A stretch of 64,000 nucleotides of DNA from Gloeophyllum trabeum ATCC 11539 (Eukaryota > Basidiomycota > Agaricomycetes > Gloeophyllales > Gloeophyllaceae). The notes beneath the pieces were generated by a model. That model was not told the DNA's origin. It saw only the letters and a list, made by a program, of their open reading frames with translations, and searched no databases. The DNA lies in the NCBI RefSeq assembly GCF_000344685.1, contig NW_006920426.1, forward strand, positions 547,875-611,874. Reading direction: 5' to 3'. The translations under genes and the position numbers were made by a program. Shown here piece by piece: positions 53,041 to 64,000 of this stretch (positions are counted from its first letter, which is position 1; the number at the start of each line of letters is the position of its first letter).

Positions 53041-53232
53041 ATGCTCACCACCCGTCTTACGCAAATACTGCTAATCGCCATGGCAGGCTTCGCAGCAGCC
53101 TCCCCGGCATCCGAAACACCAGTACCAACTTTGCGCCCCTGCTGCTGGTGTCCTCCAGGCCCTGTCCGAGCGGGACCTCAGCCGACACCAGTCATTATCC
53201 CGAACTGCCGGCCGTGTGCATGCCCGTTATAA
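53041..53232 (+). CDS. Small secreted cysteine-rich peptide, group B (63 aa)
   Basis: Intronless. MLTTRLTQILLIAMAGFAAA forms the signal, cleaved near ASP. Cysteines are at 34, 35, 37, 56, 59 and 61: RPCCWCPPGPVRAGP, then NCRPCACPL. The 5' end (ATGCTCACCACCCGTCT) is very like that of the gene at 50727 (ATGTTCACCACCCGCCT), which shows that the MxTTR start is conserved at DNA level too. The spacer is Pro/Val/Ile-rich and differs from the neighbouring copy, whereas the cysteine blocks hardly change. Function unknown. Confidence 0.87.
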   Translation: MLTTRLTQILLIAMAGFAAASPASETPVPTLRPCCWCPPGPVRAGPQPTPVIIPNCRPCACPL

Positions 53233-54420
53233 GTACGTGTCATCGGAAGATACTTCAGGAGAGACGGCGACTGACTGCGTAAACTGCTCACTAGCTCAGA
53301 TTGCATCGGCTTAGGGACGGGCGGACAATTGCGCTATATGCGCATAACTGTCATACGTGTGGACGAGGGACCCTGTTTATAATTTCAGGCAGAACGCGGA
53401 TCCGATCTTCCTTACATGCCAACTAATATCCCGTGTCGAAAATCTTCAGCTGGTCACTGGCAAACGATTCCTGCCAAAGTCATGGCTTGCAAAGTAGACA
53501 TACCGTGTACCATGAGATGCTGTCGGGAGACGAGCTCTGAAGCGAATCATGGTTGCCGCATAGAATGTCCACGTCCAGTGGTCGAGATGCAGCAACATCC
53601 ACACATCTTCGGCACCTTTGACAGTTGAATGGAGTGGAAGCAGGGAGATTCGTTAGGGACCACCCAGAACCAGACAGGAGTCGGCGTTACGCACAAGACG
53701 GTTAGAAATAGAGGGTGTAGCAGTGGAACAGCATGGGATGGCGCATAAACGCGAAACGTCGATGAAAGAGATCAGACCTCGTATAAAGCATCACAGACCA
53801 TACATAGCGCAAGAGAGAAGCAGAAAGCGGGAAGTATACCAGAATCTCCATCGTATAACCACTGTTCTCAGATTCTCCTCACTAACTTCTCCCTTCTTCA
53901 GATCAGTGCAAGGGCGTGGAGGCAGGAGGAGAGGGGGAATAACGGAGAAAAGACGTCGCCTGCTGTTTTCGCTCCGTGTTAGCCCCACCGGAGAATATAG
54001 ATGCCTCTTAAATCCATCCTCAATAAAATGAATGCAGAGACCTCGCGTGTACGTCGTGGTTCTAGAAGTCCAAGTTCAAGATGCGAGTCCAATCACAGTC
54101 GACACGAGCGTTAGATTCCGAGGACATGATTTTGCCGCCGTGTATGACACATCGCCTTTTCTGCGCCACTTCAGACTTTGCAAGTTCTGAAACCAGCCGT
54201 ACAGGCGACGTATCATACAATGGATGAATTGATAGAGGGTGAAGTGTATGGCGGTCAGGAGACAAGTTGACCGCATAGTGGTGACGGCGTCACGCAATCA
54301 ATAGAGGGGCAGGCATTGACGTTGGTGAGTGGCATCCCAAGGCACTCGTGCGCTGTGGCCAAGACACCAGCTAGCGAGTGACCAAGAGTATGACAAGGGT
54401 ACTGGTCCATAGAGCCCAAA
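53233..54420. other. Intergenic, one doubtful Cys-rich ORF
   Basis: A 70-codon ORF at 53416-53628 has an ATG, a TATA-like word upstream and seven cysteines, but no signal peptide, so it is only noted. The rest shows no gene. Confidence 0.35.
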
Positions 54421-54960
54421 GCACTTATACCAAGTGTCTTTGACACTCCTCAGTAGTGCCGGAGGCACGCATCTGGAGTGCTAAAGACACTTGCCCGTAG
54501 TGAGTCTACTAGTGACAAAGGCACTTCCGGTGAGTGACCAAGGCACTTGTCCGTAGTGCACAACGTTAATACACTTATAGCAAGCGTCTTGGACACTCCT
54601 CAGTTGTGCGAAAGACACCCATCCGAAGTGGCAAAGACACTTGTGCGTAGTGCCCGAGGCACTTGTTCGTAGTGGCAAAAGCACTCCTCGGTGAGCGACC
54701 AAGGCACTTAGAGCAAGTGTCTTGGACCCTCCACAGTAGTGCCATAAGGCACGCATATGAAGTGGAAAAGACACGCATCCCAAGCGGCAAACACACTGGT
54801 CCGTAGTGGCAAAGGCACTCCTTGGTCCCGACATGTGTGATCAAGGCACTCAGAGCAAGTGTCTTGGACGCTGCTTAGAAGAGGCAGACACTCACGCGTA
54901 ATGGCAAAGACGCTCATGCATACTCACATACAACGCTGGCGGCGCTTGGCACTCAGACAA
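54421..54960. repeat. Nested minisatellite (about 20-bp unit within a roughly 135-150-bp unit)
   Basis: A degenerate short unit of the type AAAGACACTTGTCCGTAGTG recurs many times. On top of it a longer block starting GCACTTAGAGCAAGTGTCTT and running through GGACACTCCTCAGTAGTGC recurs at about 54421, 54571, 54704 and 54846. Minus-strand ORFs through it (54481-54917) merely translate the repeat and are not genes. Confidence 0.85.
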
Positions 54961-55307
54961 CCGTGCCATACAACGTACGATGCCGGTCCACCCCACTGTC
55001 AGGTTGGGCCACAAACACGCATCTATTGACGGGTAATCTATCTACTAGTGGTATGCACGACAAGCGGAGAGGAAAGCGAGAGATGAAAAATGCGAGATAT
55101 AGCTACAGATGGAGGGAGAGGAGGGACACGCGCAGTCAGCGATCCTGGACGAGACGAAAGACATCCGTAAATGCAAACGTGAACGCGAACCGAGGCCTAC
55201 GACGATACAGGGGTATGAGTACAGAAGGGTAGGGGGGATATTAGCGACAACGAGATGAGAGGAACGCAAGGAAGACGAAAACAAGGAGACGAGGAAGCCA
55301 CCCGCGA
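54961..55307. other. 3' flank of the HAD phosphatase gene
   Basis: Probably contains the 3' UTR of the minus-strand HAD gene. The frame continuing left to 55045 is not needed for the protein. Confidence 0.4.
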
Positions 55308-56583
55308 TCATAGGTAGACCGTGAACTTGAGCTTCATATCCTTCCCCTCGCCCACGGGCTCGCACTTGACGCGCTCCATGTTCTCCACGATATAGTGCGC
55401 GCCGCAGTTCTCGATCTTGCTGCGCGTGTGGCTCGTGCAGACGGCGATGACCGTCGCGCCGCTCGCGACACCGGCCTTGATGCCCGACGGCGAGTCCTCG
55501 AAGACGACGCAGTTCTTCGGGTCGAAGCCGAGGCACTCGGCGGCAAGGATGAACGGGTCCGGCGCGGGCTTGCCGGCTTTGAGGCGCTTGTCGTCTGCGG
55601 TGATGGTGACGGGGGGCGGGGTGATGCCAACGCGGGTCATGCATCCGTAGGCTGACGGGAAACTGGTGAGTATGCGATTCTATGAGCCAAGAAGGACCGG
55701 CAGACTCACCATATGTTTTTGCGCCGGACGTTGCGACAGCGTAGCGTCCCTCGGGGATACTACTGATCATCTTCTTCACGCCGGGGAGGATCTTGACCGA
55801 GCGGTCGACGCTCGCCGCCTCGAGCTGCCACGCCTGCAGCATGTGCTTCGCCTCCTTGCTGTCCGCCGCGATAATCTCCTGGTGGTCCTCCTCCATAATC
55901 GGGTCCTCGAACACCGCGCTCTCGCTCTCGGGGAGCGCGCTCATCGTGAGCATGTTGTTCAGGCGCGTGCCGAAGGACGGGCGGCGGAAGGACTGGGTGT
56001 ACTGCGACTGCACGGTCGCGAAGGGGTTCGGGCGCTGCGAGACGGAGAAGGACGACGAACGCGAAGGCGGGGCGGAGCTCGCGGGCGTGCGCGACAGCTC
56101 GGGGGTGGCCGCGCCGGAGGAGAGCGGAGTGGAGACCATGGGCGTCCAGCTGCCGGGCGTGGACGGCTGGGAGCCCGGCCCGTGGAGGTTGTACGCGTCA
56201 GCGAAGTAGAGGATGGTCTCCTCGAACTGGCGCACGGCGTCGTCCATCTCGTGCTTCTTGATGTCAGGCTTGAACTCGGCGAGGTTGTCGATCGCGCGCT
56301 TGCCGTGGGTCGCGGCGATGACGTGCTTCGGGTCTTGACCGATGTCCTTTGCGACCTTGCCCCAGGCAGCCTCGACTGCTGCGATAGAGTCGGTTAGGGT
56401 GCCATCCTGTCAACACACTACCGCAGTTAGCGATCGGTCCGAGACAAAGGATAAGTAAGGAATGATGGGAAGGATACACACCATGTCAAAGAGGACGGCG
56501 TCGGCATAGAACGTCTTGACATTGTCGCTCGAGGGAGAGGCAGAGCGGGTCGAAGACGGTGAGTTTGAGAGTGGTGAAGACAT
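55308..56583 (-). CDS. HAD-superfamily phosphatase with a Ser/Pro-rich insertion (380 aa)
   Basis: Phosphomonoester hydrolase of the HAD subfamily that includes glycerol-3-phosphatase and 2-deoxyglucose-6-phosphatase. Three exons (56482-56583, 55710-56406, 55308-55651) join in frame. Motif I is split by intron 1: AVLFDM, then DGTLTDSIAAVEAAWGKVA, giving DMDGT. Motif II is YAVATSGAKTYAYG, motif III the lysine in RLKAGKPAPDPFILAAECLG, and motif IV CVVFEDSPSGIKAGVASG. All catalytic residues are present. The family normally has about 240 residues. Here the cap domain is interrupted by about 110 residues of low-complexity Ser/Pro/Thr sequence (PGSQPSTPGSWTPMVSTPLS...). The substrate cannot be fixed. 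Confidence 0.88.
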
Positions 56584-59199
56584 TTTCAGACAAGAGTCGA
56601 GTGGAAGAAAGGAGTCGTTGGTATGTTTCGACGATTGTCTGTTTGTTGTTTTTCCATGGCAGGCAGCGCAGGCTTATATAGCGACAGAGGGAGTGTGACG
56701 TCAGGGGTTATGAAAACTGGATAAAAGACAGAAGTGTTGGAGCAGCGAGCAGGTTAGCGGCCGAAGACAAAGGGCGTTGTGGTCGCAGGGAGCCCTCAGA
56801 TCGCATATGCACACAGGAGCCCGAGGGAGCGGTTCCGGAAACTTCCCGTGCATCATCGCCCTCACCGAACGCAACGCTGAGGGGCGCGCAAACTTGGCGT
56901 CTCTCTGATCTTTCCTCCTTTGGACGACATACCAGCCCATCGATGGACGCACTCCTCCCGGAAAGGAAACTGGCGGGCGTTAACCCGTTTGCGATCACTT
57001 GCAATTTGTAGTTGGAGCACCCGCCGTTTATCGGCAGAGCAGATGTTTGACGGGGGTTGCTTATCCGAATGACTCCGGTAGCTCCACCAACCTAATCTCA
57101 CTCATGCCGTTCTATCTAACGACGTCGGCATTCAAATTCCAGGGTGCGAACTGCACGCAATCAGATTGCATGTATATGCTCGGACAGTCTTCGCTGCAAG
57201 TAGACCCAATGGCGTATTCAATGAAACTGAGGCAGGAACTGTTCAAGCACCCCGAGGTCATCGGCTACCACAAATGAAGTCACAAATCCCGAAAGGTGGA
57301 TTACATATCGGGCCAACGGAGCTCAGGGGAGATTGTGGCTGTACAGCTTCGCGAAGCTCAGAAGCCCGGCGTTTGGCGTAACGCCGCTCCACTTCCATAC
57401 TCGTCATACCCGCCGCCAGAGACGCTGCCTACAAACGCACAGGATCCGCTGCAGCCTGCTGGCGTTTCCGTCACATGGAGGGAAGGTATACTGAACGCCA
57501 GCTTGTGTGACATCTTGACAGGTAGGGTGCGGGCTTTGTTGTAGCTCGCATTCCTTTGGGGTTTCACCGCTCCACCCGCACGTAAAGATGGGACGAACGT
57601 TTGTACGTTTCTACGTACATGTGCGTTTTCGTGGTACGATATCAGTCCGATATCGAGAGGAAGCTGCGTTGGTTGCGAAATAACAACACGGCTCCACAAC
57701 ATCTGGGGGAGCATGATGAGTTGGCACTGTGATATCGTTGCAGGAGTGGAGCACAAGTGCTTTCATCTGAGTTTCCTGCACTCCGCGCATTTCACGACGA
57801 CAACAGAAGCCATCGTCTCGTTCCCATGTGATAAATCCTCCGACGGCGCTTTTTGAGCCAGTCATCTCAGATTGGGCATAGATGAACGACAGCGCGGTTT
57901 ACAACGATTTGGAGGATAAGGGGCCACCCTCGAAGTCACGTATGGACTAGCAACTAACCACGGTCGGTTATATCGGCGCATCACACGCTTTCTTCCCTCC
58001 AATCTGCGCTCTCCTGGCAGATGACAAAGGCGGGGGGAATCAGGGTACGATTGTGTCCTTGTTCGCGAAGGGAATACTGGTCTGCATGCTGAGGGCGTCT
58101 TCGAGGACTGATGCTGTATGCGCTCATGACTTGTGTTGCCGACCTTGCCCGCAGTTATCCCGCCCGTCGACGGTCTTGGCTGCACGCACTTACTTCTGTG
58201 TCGCGGGAGTCGGTTTCTACTGGCGTGCGACTCGTATCTTCATCACCGCTATCCTGGCGGCAGCCATGTGCTGTTTCCTTCATTTCCGCCCTCGGAGAAA
58301 CAAGGATCGAAGTAATCAGGGCACACTGGCAGCGGGAGCTTGTGCTAAATTTGAGGGCTACTTCTTCGGTAAGTCTACAATCTACGGAATGATCGCTCGT
58401 GGCTAAGATGAATAGTCGGCGACGGCAAGTTCCTATTCCCGATTAATGCGTGAGTACCTCTCTTGTTTATCGCTCTTTCGACTTTCAACCCGTAGAAATG
58501 CTCGTCGACCCGCCTACTGCGGGTGAATAGCGAGAACCGGTTTCGTATGCAATCCACAGCACGACGCAATGCCTTTGACATGACGCGATTCCCGCCCCAA
58601 ACAGGAAACAAACCGCCTTCGAGTCGGCGTCTGTCGCCCCGTGATCATCGACACCGACAGCACCGAGCAGATCGGCACAGCCAAGTCCCGCCCACCCATA
58701 CATACGTTCATCCCTTATCTTCGCACTCACCACGCCGGCATCGCCATCCCATTGTCTCTCGCCTCCCAACCGCAGAATGCCATTTACCATTCACCGGCTC
58801 ATATCCTGACACGTCGGACCATAACCACATTCATCTCCCGTCGCCAGCGTATCTCGTCCCACCTCTGACAACAACCCATTCGCGAAGTCCCCCTCGGTCG
58901 ATCACGATCGACCGAGGGAGGTTTCGAATGCGGTGCCAATTCATTTCCGATTGACCACGAGACCAGCAGTGCATAGATGCTGTGAACACCACGAGACATA
59001 GGTACGTTATGCTACTGTATTTCTCGGTCGGGACAAAGTGAGTGTGGGTCCGATATCTCTCACTCTCAGAGTGAGTGAAATGGGGTACATAACATTCAGA
59101 TCGTATTGAATACTATAGATATGAAGCTCACATCCAGGTGACAGCCGTCTACGAGACCAAGTTCTCATGTTATAGCAAGAAGCAAAGCACGTACGTACC
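56584..59199. other. Gene-poor stretch with a short palindrome
   Basis: The HAD promoter lies at the left and the 3' UTR of the RBR gene at the right. ORFs at 57000-57540 and 58050-58950 have no recognisable domains. A perfect 12-bp inverted repeat with a 4-nt loop is at 58891-58918. Confidence 0.4.
58891..58918. repeat. Perfect inverted repeat, 12-bp arms, 4-nt loop
   Basis: CCCTCGGTCGAT, loop CACG, then ATCGACCGAGGG. It could form a hairpin or be a dyad protein-binding site. No gene is assigned to it. Confidence 0.8.
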
Positions 59200-60839
59200 T
59201 TAGAGACGGTTCCTGGTGCACCGAACACACGCTAGCATCCGGCACCGGGCGCAGCACTACCGCCCTCCATCAGCCTTCTGATAAATCAACCAGCTATCGA
59301 CTCACCAGCAAGAACTGCGGCAAATAATGGCCACACTCCTCGCAGTTGTCGCCGCCAGCGCGGTACCGCCACCTTGGGTGTGAGCAGTCGTGGTTATCTC
59401 GTAGGTAATCCACGGCCTGCGCGACGCGCTGGCGAAAGAGGGGCACCTGTGCCGCCTGGGCGGGCCTCCCGAACTCCGCTCGGACCTGCGCCTGCGCGCG
59501 GTCTAGCAGTCGCTCCTCGTCCCACTCCCGGCATTTGCACGTCTTCCAGCGCGCCCCGCAGAGGTAGCAGAACTGGGCCCTGCACACGCACGTCCTGATC
59601 ATGAGAACGCGAGGGTTCACGTTGATGTGAGTGTGAGTACTATGGAGGGGTAAGGCACGCAAACGCACATGTGGTAACACCCATGCGCGAGCTCCGTGAA
59701 GCGGTGGCACACCGGGCAGCGCTGGTATCCCTCCCTTCTAGCAAGCTCGAGCATCGTCTCGTCGCCAAAGTCAGGGCGGCACTCCCCCAGTGGGTGCTCG
59801 AGCGCCTTGCACTCCTTGCACACCCTTACCGCGCACCGGTAGCACGTCACAGTACCGGCGCCCCCCGCCGCGCCGAGGAAGGCGGAGCACGTCGCACGCG
59901 GGCAGTACAGCCTGTTCGGCGTGTCGTGCTCGATCTCCTTCGCGCGATACTCGAGGGCCTGTTGCGATGTCAGGTGCGGGCGCGCGAGGTCGAGCGGGAT
60001 GGGTTGTTTGCAGCAGCGCGCGGGCATGAGGCTTTCGTCTTTGGTTGCCTGGAGGAAGAGCTCAACGAGGCAGTCAAAGTCGTAGTGGCTGCATCATTCG
60101 GTTTGTTAGCTGATCACAAGGAGTGGTTGGCAGCACGCACTGCCCACAAGGGACCTTGACTGCCTGATCGGAGCCGACGGAGGTCATGCAGATCACGCAC
60201 TCGAACTTGATTATATTCTGCACTGCTGTAATTATCCTAGAGGAATATGAGGTTTGAGCGCGTATATCCAGGCCAACGTCCGACCAACCTTGAGCTGGAC
60301 GCGATACTCGTCCCTTGTCCATCACTTGACGACGTTTGGGATCTAGGTGAAATCGAGTGCTCAGAGACCTCTTTGGTCTTCGGTTGCTGAACAGGCGTCG
60401 GAGTTCTTGTGCTCGTCGCCGACGGACGATAACCCTCCCCCGGCGGCTTTGCTGCAGGCTGAGGTTGCGGCTCTTCTTGGGGTATCTCTCGGCCCTGCGA
60501 GAGCGCAACCGCCAGTTCATGGTCACGACGGGCAATTGCCTCCTCTCGCAAGACCTCCTCCAGGATCCCCGCATCCGCGTCCAGCGCGGCATCCATACTC
60601 TGCGCGATCTTCTGATCTTCAAGGCAGCGCCGCATCGCCTCCAGCTCCGCTCTGTATATGCTGTACACGGTGTCCCCTAACCCGGAGTCGTCGCGGGCTT
60701 TACCTTTGTCGGTGGCTTCCATTGCTTCCAGGTCCTCGAGTTGGAGGGAGATAACAAGACTCATGAAGTCATTGTTGTCGCCCTCGTCTTCGAAGACCGC
60801 AAGCTCGCGAGTCTGAGTTATCACGGACGTCGATGTCAT
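59200..60839 (-). CDS. RBR (RING-IBR-RING) E3 ubiquitin ligase
   Basis: Transfers ubiquitin through a RING/HECT-hybrid mechanism. Minus strand, ATG at 60839 (MTSTSVITQTRELAVFEDEG), TAA at 59200-59202. The N-terminal 190 residues are acidic, helical and then disordered (ALDADAGILEEVLREEAIAR). RING1: FECVICMTSVGSDQAVKVPC and GHHYDFDCLVELFLQ. IBR: YCPRATCSAFLGAAG, CYRCAVRVCKECKALEHPLG. RING2: YQRCPVCHRFTELAHGCYHM, then TCVCRAQFCYLCGARWKTCK. The catalytic cysteine is expected in the HGCYHMTC stretch. The last exon, joined across an intron, gives QFLLCCARCRMLACVRCTRN and ends RL, the usual Cys-rich end of fungal members. Substrate unknown. Confidence 0.92.
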
Positions 60840-61765
60840 GTTGCAACCTGACAGGACCGGCCTTGGTGGCGGCGGGGTGGAAGGTAGGCTGCAGTGCACC
60901 CCAGCGCAACGTGGACCTTATACCACGGGATACGCCGGGTCTCCACAGCTTCAGGAAACTTCTTTTCTTCATAAAGCTAGCGATATCAGCACTCGCAGAG
61001 AAAGAATACAGCGTACGTATCCGACACGGAGGTCAAACAAGGACTCGGGTCGAACAATTGTCTCTCTTAGATACCCTACAACCGTTAACATTTCTACTAC
61101 TTATGAGAGAACATTTACAAATGATGCATTGCTTCATTCATGCAGGCTATCACACGATGAAGAAACTTTTGCTCACCAATGGCGCTCTTATAGCGCAATG
61201 TGGCCGAAGGGATCATGGCATGTGCGGGTCTATTCCTGGACTACACCCAAACCAGTGTAGCCGTGGAAGAGGAAGCGGTGACGCACAAGGTCATGAGATT
61301 GAGAACTAGGGTATCACATCGAACTGGATCCGAAGCAAGATGATGCAAACAAGTTGGGGACACAGCAACAATGAAGGAAGAAATGACGCCTTCAGGATAC
61401 GGATGGCGGGCAATTGTAAGTCGAGGAAGGGGGTCGTGGTAGGGATACGAAGGATATTAACGACCTCTCTGTCGTGGTCCAAGGAGGGTGGGCATGCAGG
61501 GATGACGTTGGAAAGTTCCGGTCCGTCTGGCCCGGATTCGTGCTTCGTGTTCGTCTGGTCCCCGACATGATTGATGAGTGGTCATGCGAATCGACTTCAA
61601 GATGAGCGCATTGCGACGGGTGGTGTAGTACAAAGTTTAGTGATACTGCATGAACATTGTGATACAACAAGATATCTAGTCAACAAGGCTGACTGCCTGC
61701 AATGACAATCTCTGACTACGTACCCTCGTCTAGCAGTCCCATGAAGGTGGGAAATCGCACGAATA
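60840..61765. other. Spacer between RBR and TPR genes
   Basis: Both neighbours are on the minus strand, so this holds the RBR promoter and the TPR-gene 3' UTR. No other feature is seen. Confidence 0.4.
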
Positions 61766-62272
61766 TCAGGACTTCGAAGGCAGCTTCGATTTATCCAACT
61801 TGCTGAAAATGTCCCCGTGGTACTTGGCCAGTGAACGACGATAGCACTTGAGGGCTCGGGGCGCGTCGCCCAGCTTGAAATATGCATGGCTCAGGGTGGC
61901 TAATGCTTCGGCCGCAGGTGTGTTACCCTCTGGGCGCTATATGAGGGTGAGCGGCAGCGCTACCATCCTGCTGTAAAGCGACGCACTCCTTCGCATAAAC
62001 GGACGACTTTCTCGCAGGCATCTACACTCTTCTGGTAATCCTTGATGTGTAGGTATGCCCCTGAAAAATCCAAAATCAACTGCGACTCCTCGGGCAGAGT
62101 CCAGGGACATACCTCCCAGAGCAACCAAGATCGAGATATCGTCGGGAGATACCTTCCGCGCCTTCTCGAGATGCCGGATGGCAGCCTTGAAATCTTTGTT
62201 CTTGTACGCTGCCAATCCCGTCTTGCGCTCGCGCTCTATGCGTTCAGCCTCACCCGTCTCCGCCTTGGACAT
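61766..62272 (-). CDS. Small TPR protein, Sti1/Hop-like repeat
   Basis: Minus strand, ATG at 62272, TGA at 61766-61768. Introns split it after VSPDDISILVALGG and after VVRLCEG. Predicted product about 130-140 residues: a charged start (MSKAETGEAERIERERKTGL), TPR 1 (AAYKNKDFKAAIRHLEKARK), TPR 2 (AYLHIKDYQKSVDACEKVVR), TPR 3 (LATLSHAYFKLGDAPRALKC, then YRRSLAKYHG), and a basic tail DKSKLPSKS. The arrangement resembles one three-repeat TPR domain of the Hsp70/Hsp90 co-chaperone Sti1, but the DP domains and other TPRs are absent. A chaperone-binding role is inference. Confidence 0.82.
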
Positions 62273-63324
62273 TCGTGTATGAGGAATAGTCCGCGTTGCT
62301 ATCGCGGTGAGACAGTGGACGATGGTGCGGTCGATAAACTATGATGACGGGCATCGGTTATGCAAGAGATCTATTGGTGCCGTGCGTGTCAGTCATATAC
62401 GTCAGATGGGGCTGGGGCTCCAAGGACCGGTCTAGCATCGATATCAACGGGATGTCCTCGGCGCATGACGTCTGTCATTGTAAAGTCCGAACGGATCACT
62501 TGAACAGTCCCGCGGCTTATAGACTCCGACATATGGACCGGACATGTACATCCTCCCGGTGAGACGACTATACACCCCCAAGCGTTATATCGAAACTGAC
62601 GAACGGGGATGGTGTGCAGCTGGGGCTTGAATGAAGCGAACAGGTAAGCGGGACCCGCGTGCGATCCGTCGATTCCATCACTGCTCAGGTGAGTGCTTCG
62701 CCCGAGTGCTGCTGCCGGCGCGCAGTAATATAGAACTCGGTCCTTGGGAGATCCCTGCCGGAAAGATAATCACGCACGAGAAGTCACTTACTAGTGAGAA
62801 ATGTTGATTGCGGTGGAGTTTCGGAGGCATGATAGAAAGCAGTTCATCCTGGAACTGAGACGATTTTGGGCGACCGGGTAAGGTGGCGACATAGGTTTGA
62901 CTCCTTTCGCATGCCTCCAGAGGAAAGTGAACAGTATAGCGACTGGACAGACCTGAATAGGTTTAGAACCGGGAGTGCCCGAAACTCCTCACCTATGCAG
63001 GGGCGAAGTTCTCGCTTCATCAGCTGCACACGACCAGCCGCGATGTGCATCGTGCTTCTCGGAGGGAGCCACTGCTTTGTCAGAATCCGCCTGGAGGCAC
63101 ATTGTGGTAAAACGAGCGTCCAACTGCAAACAGACGCTTGCTTAGCTGGCATCGCTACACGCTGCTCTGAGGTAGAAATCAAGTCAAGATGTTGTTTCAA
63201 TCAAACGATACAGTGCCAGTGTGAGCCACGTCAGCAGGCATTTTATCTAACCCCTCCCTCCTTTCTTGGTCCTTCTTGTCTCGGGGAACGCAGAAGCCAT
63301 CCCCTATGCATGCGGTCATATCGC
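62273..63324. other. Intergenic, nothing recognised
   Basis: Opposing ORFs at 62844-63333 have no recognisable domain. The promoter of the TPR gene lies at the left edge. Confidence 0.35.
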
Positions 63325-63362
63325 GGACCGTAGTTCAGTGGTAAGAGTTCGAGTCCGAGTAG
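63325..63362 (+). pseudogene. Possible tRNA relic (A box joined to B box)
   Basis: GCGGACCGTAGTTCAGTGGT resembles the 5' quarter of a tRNA including the A box. It is followed after only a few bases by GAGTTCGAGTCCG, a T-loop/B-box word. The anticodon arm and most of the variable region are missing, so it cannot be a functional tRNA. Confidence 0.35.
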
Positions 63363-63847
63363 AATCCACGAGCTAAGTAGAGCTGGAAACATCGTGCGAT
63401 AGGATAGTCCCTCGAGATCACGTCCCAATGGCAGAATCTGAGCTATCGATATCGGAAGAGGATCATTGGGCTTTCAAAGGTCATGCCGCCGTGAAGGAGC
63501 GACACGGAGGTCAGTAGTCCGCAAGTACGCATTTGGACTTGGATGGAATAATTTTGCGATTCCTTCATGCATTCCAGCCTCGTCTCTCGTGAGTGCGAGC
63601 TGAAGGAACTGCTAACTGGTTGGGTGAGAATCCTGGTTAGTCGGGATTCGGACGCGGTGCAAGGCGAGGCGCATACCCCACTTGTACCGCGATTTGCAGT
63701 TCCAACAGGTTCACATCACATATGAGCTTACATGGACTGGTATATGATGCATTGTAATGTAATCACTGTATGAATTGGTATGATCATATGTGGATGGTAA
63801 AGAAAAGGTGCGGGTGGGTGGGTTAAATCGAGGTAATATGCCTGCGT
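63363..63847. other. 3' flank of the gene entering from the right edge
   Basis: No ORF with support. It should include the 3' UTR of the partial gene at 63848. Confidence 0.4.
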
Positions 63848-64000
63848 CTACTGTAGGAACGCTTCGTCGTCGGTGAACGTCGTCGTCGAGGTCAGGAAGT
63901 CGAACGACGAGAAAACTGCTCGAGCACTGCCGCTCGGCTGGACGCTACTGCCGGCCTCTCTCGGCTTCGCTAGAGCTCGTCTGGCACTGCCACTATTCCA
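63848..64000 (-). CDS. 3' end of an unidentified gene (runs off the window)
   Basis: A minus-strand frame enters at base 64000 and ends at TAG 63848-63850. It reads NSGSARRALAKPREAGSSVQ, then SGSARAVFSSFDFLTSTTTF and TDDEAFLQ. The Ser/Ala-rich text with strong third-position G/C bias looks coding, like the exons elsewhere in the window. The piece is too short to assign a family. Confidence 0.6.
   Translation of the reverse strand, partial: WNSGSARRALAKPREAGSSVQPSGSARAVFSSFDFLTSTTTFTDDEAFLQ

Noticed and set aside
53416..53628. 70-codon ORF with seven cysteines as another family member
   Set aside because: It has a TATA-like word upstream but no signal peptide and none of the family's cysteine spacing.
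54481..54917. Minus-strand ORFs with a repetitive translation
   Set aside because: They translate the minisatellite. The apparent protein repeats only reflect the DNA repeat.

Overview
The window looks like genomic DNA of a filamentous basidiomycete, probably a mushroom-forming agaricomycete. Most genes are broken by many short introns (about 50-90 bp, GT...AG), some exons are only 15-16 nt, coding exons are very GC-rich, and there is a class I hydrophobin with the usual eight cysteines plus a family of tiny secreted cysteine-rich peptides. No operons, RNA-gene arrays or CRISPR arrays were seen. The species cannot be named from the sequence alone. All exon boundaries are hand-built from splice signals and reading frames.

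Layout. 1-1220: 3' part of an AMPK/SNF1 beta subunit. 1221-5390: no intact gene. 5391-8034: FYRN/FYRC nuclear protein. 8035-10896: coding-like minus-strand fragments only. 10.9-21.0 kb: first cluster of small secreted cysteine-rich peptides (five intact genes, one broken copy), interrupted by a TPR gene carrying an in-frame stop and by a 737-bp Mutator-like MITE. 22.1-41.7 kb: a dense block with RecQ helicase, methylthioribulose-1-phosphate dehydratase (methionine salvage), tRNA m1A58 methyltransferase catalytic subunit, a two-PAS-domain protein, GH27 alpha-galactosidase, Rad4/XPC repair protein and Nta1-type N-terminal amidase. 41.9-43.5 kb: a Tc1/mariner element with identical 29-bp ends and a transposase broken by two stops, sitting just upstream of the amidase start. 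43.7-44.2 kb: hydrophobin. 45.5-53.2 kb: second peptide cluster (five genes) with a SnoaL/NTF2-like gene inside it. 54.4-54.95 kb: a nested minisatellite. 55.3-60.8 kb: HAD phosphatase and RBR ubiquitin ligase. 61.8-62.3 kb: small TPR protein. 63.85-64.0 kb: 3' end of an unidentified gene.

The conserved genes are unrelated housekeeping functions (DNA repair, tRNA modification, methionine salvage, protein turnover, energy sensing). The part that reads as a system is the peptide family. Ten short intact genes, most apparently without introns, share an N-terminal secretion signal (often Met-x-[Ser/Thr]-Thr-Arg) and each has its own TATA box about 20-90 bp upstream of the ATG. They encode 48-71 residue products whose mature part is built on a CC-x-C ... 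C-x2-C-x(1,2)-C pattern or a variant. They occupy gene-poor, repeat-bearing stretches on both sides of the housekeeping block, as expected of a locally duplicating, diversifying family. I do not recognise the family and assign it no function.
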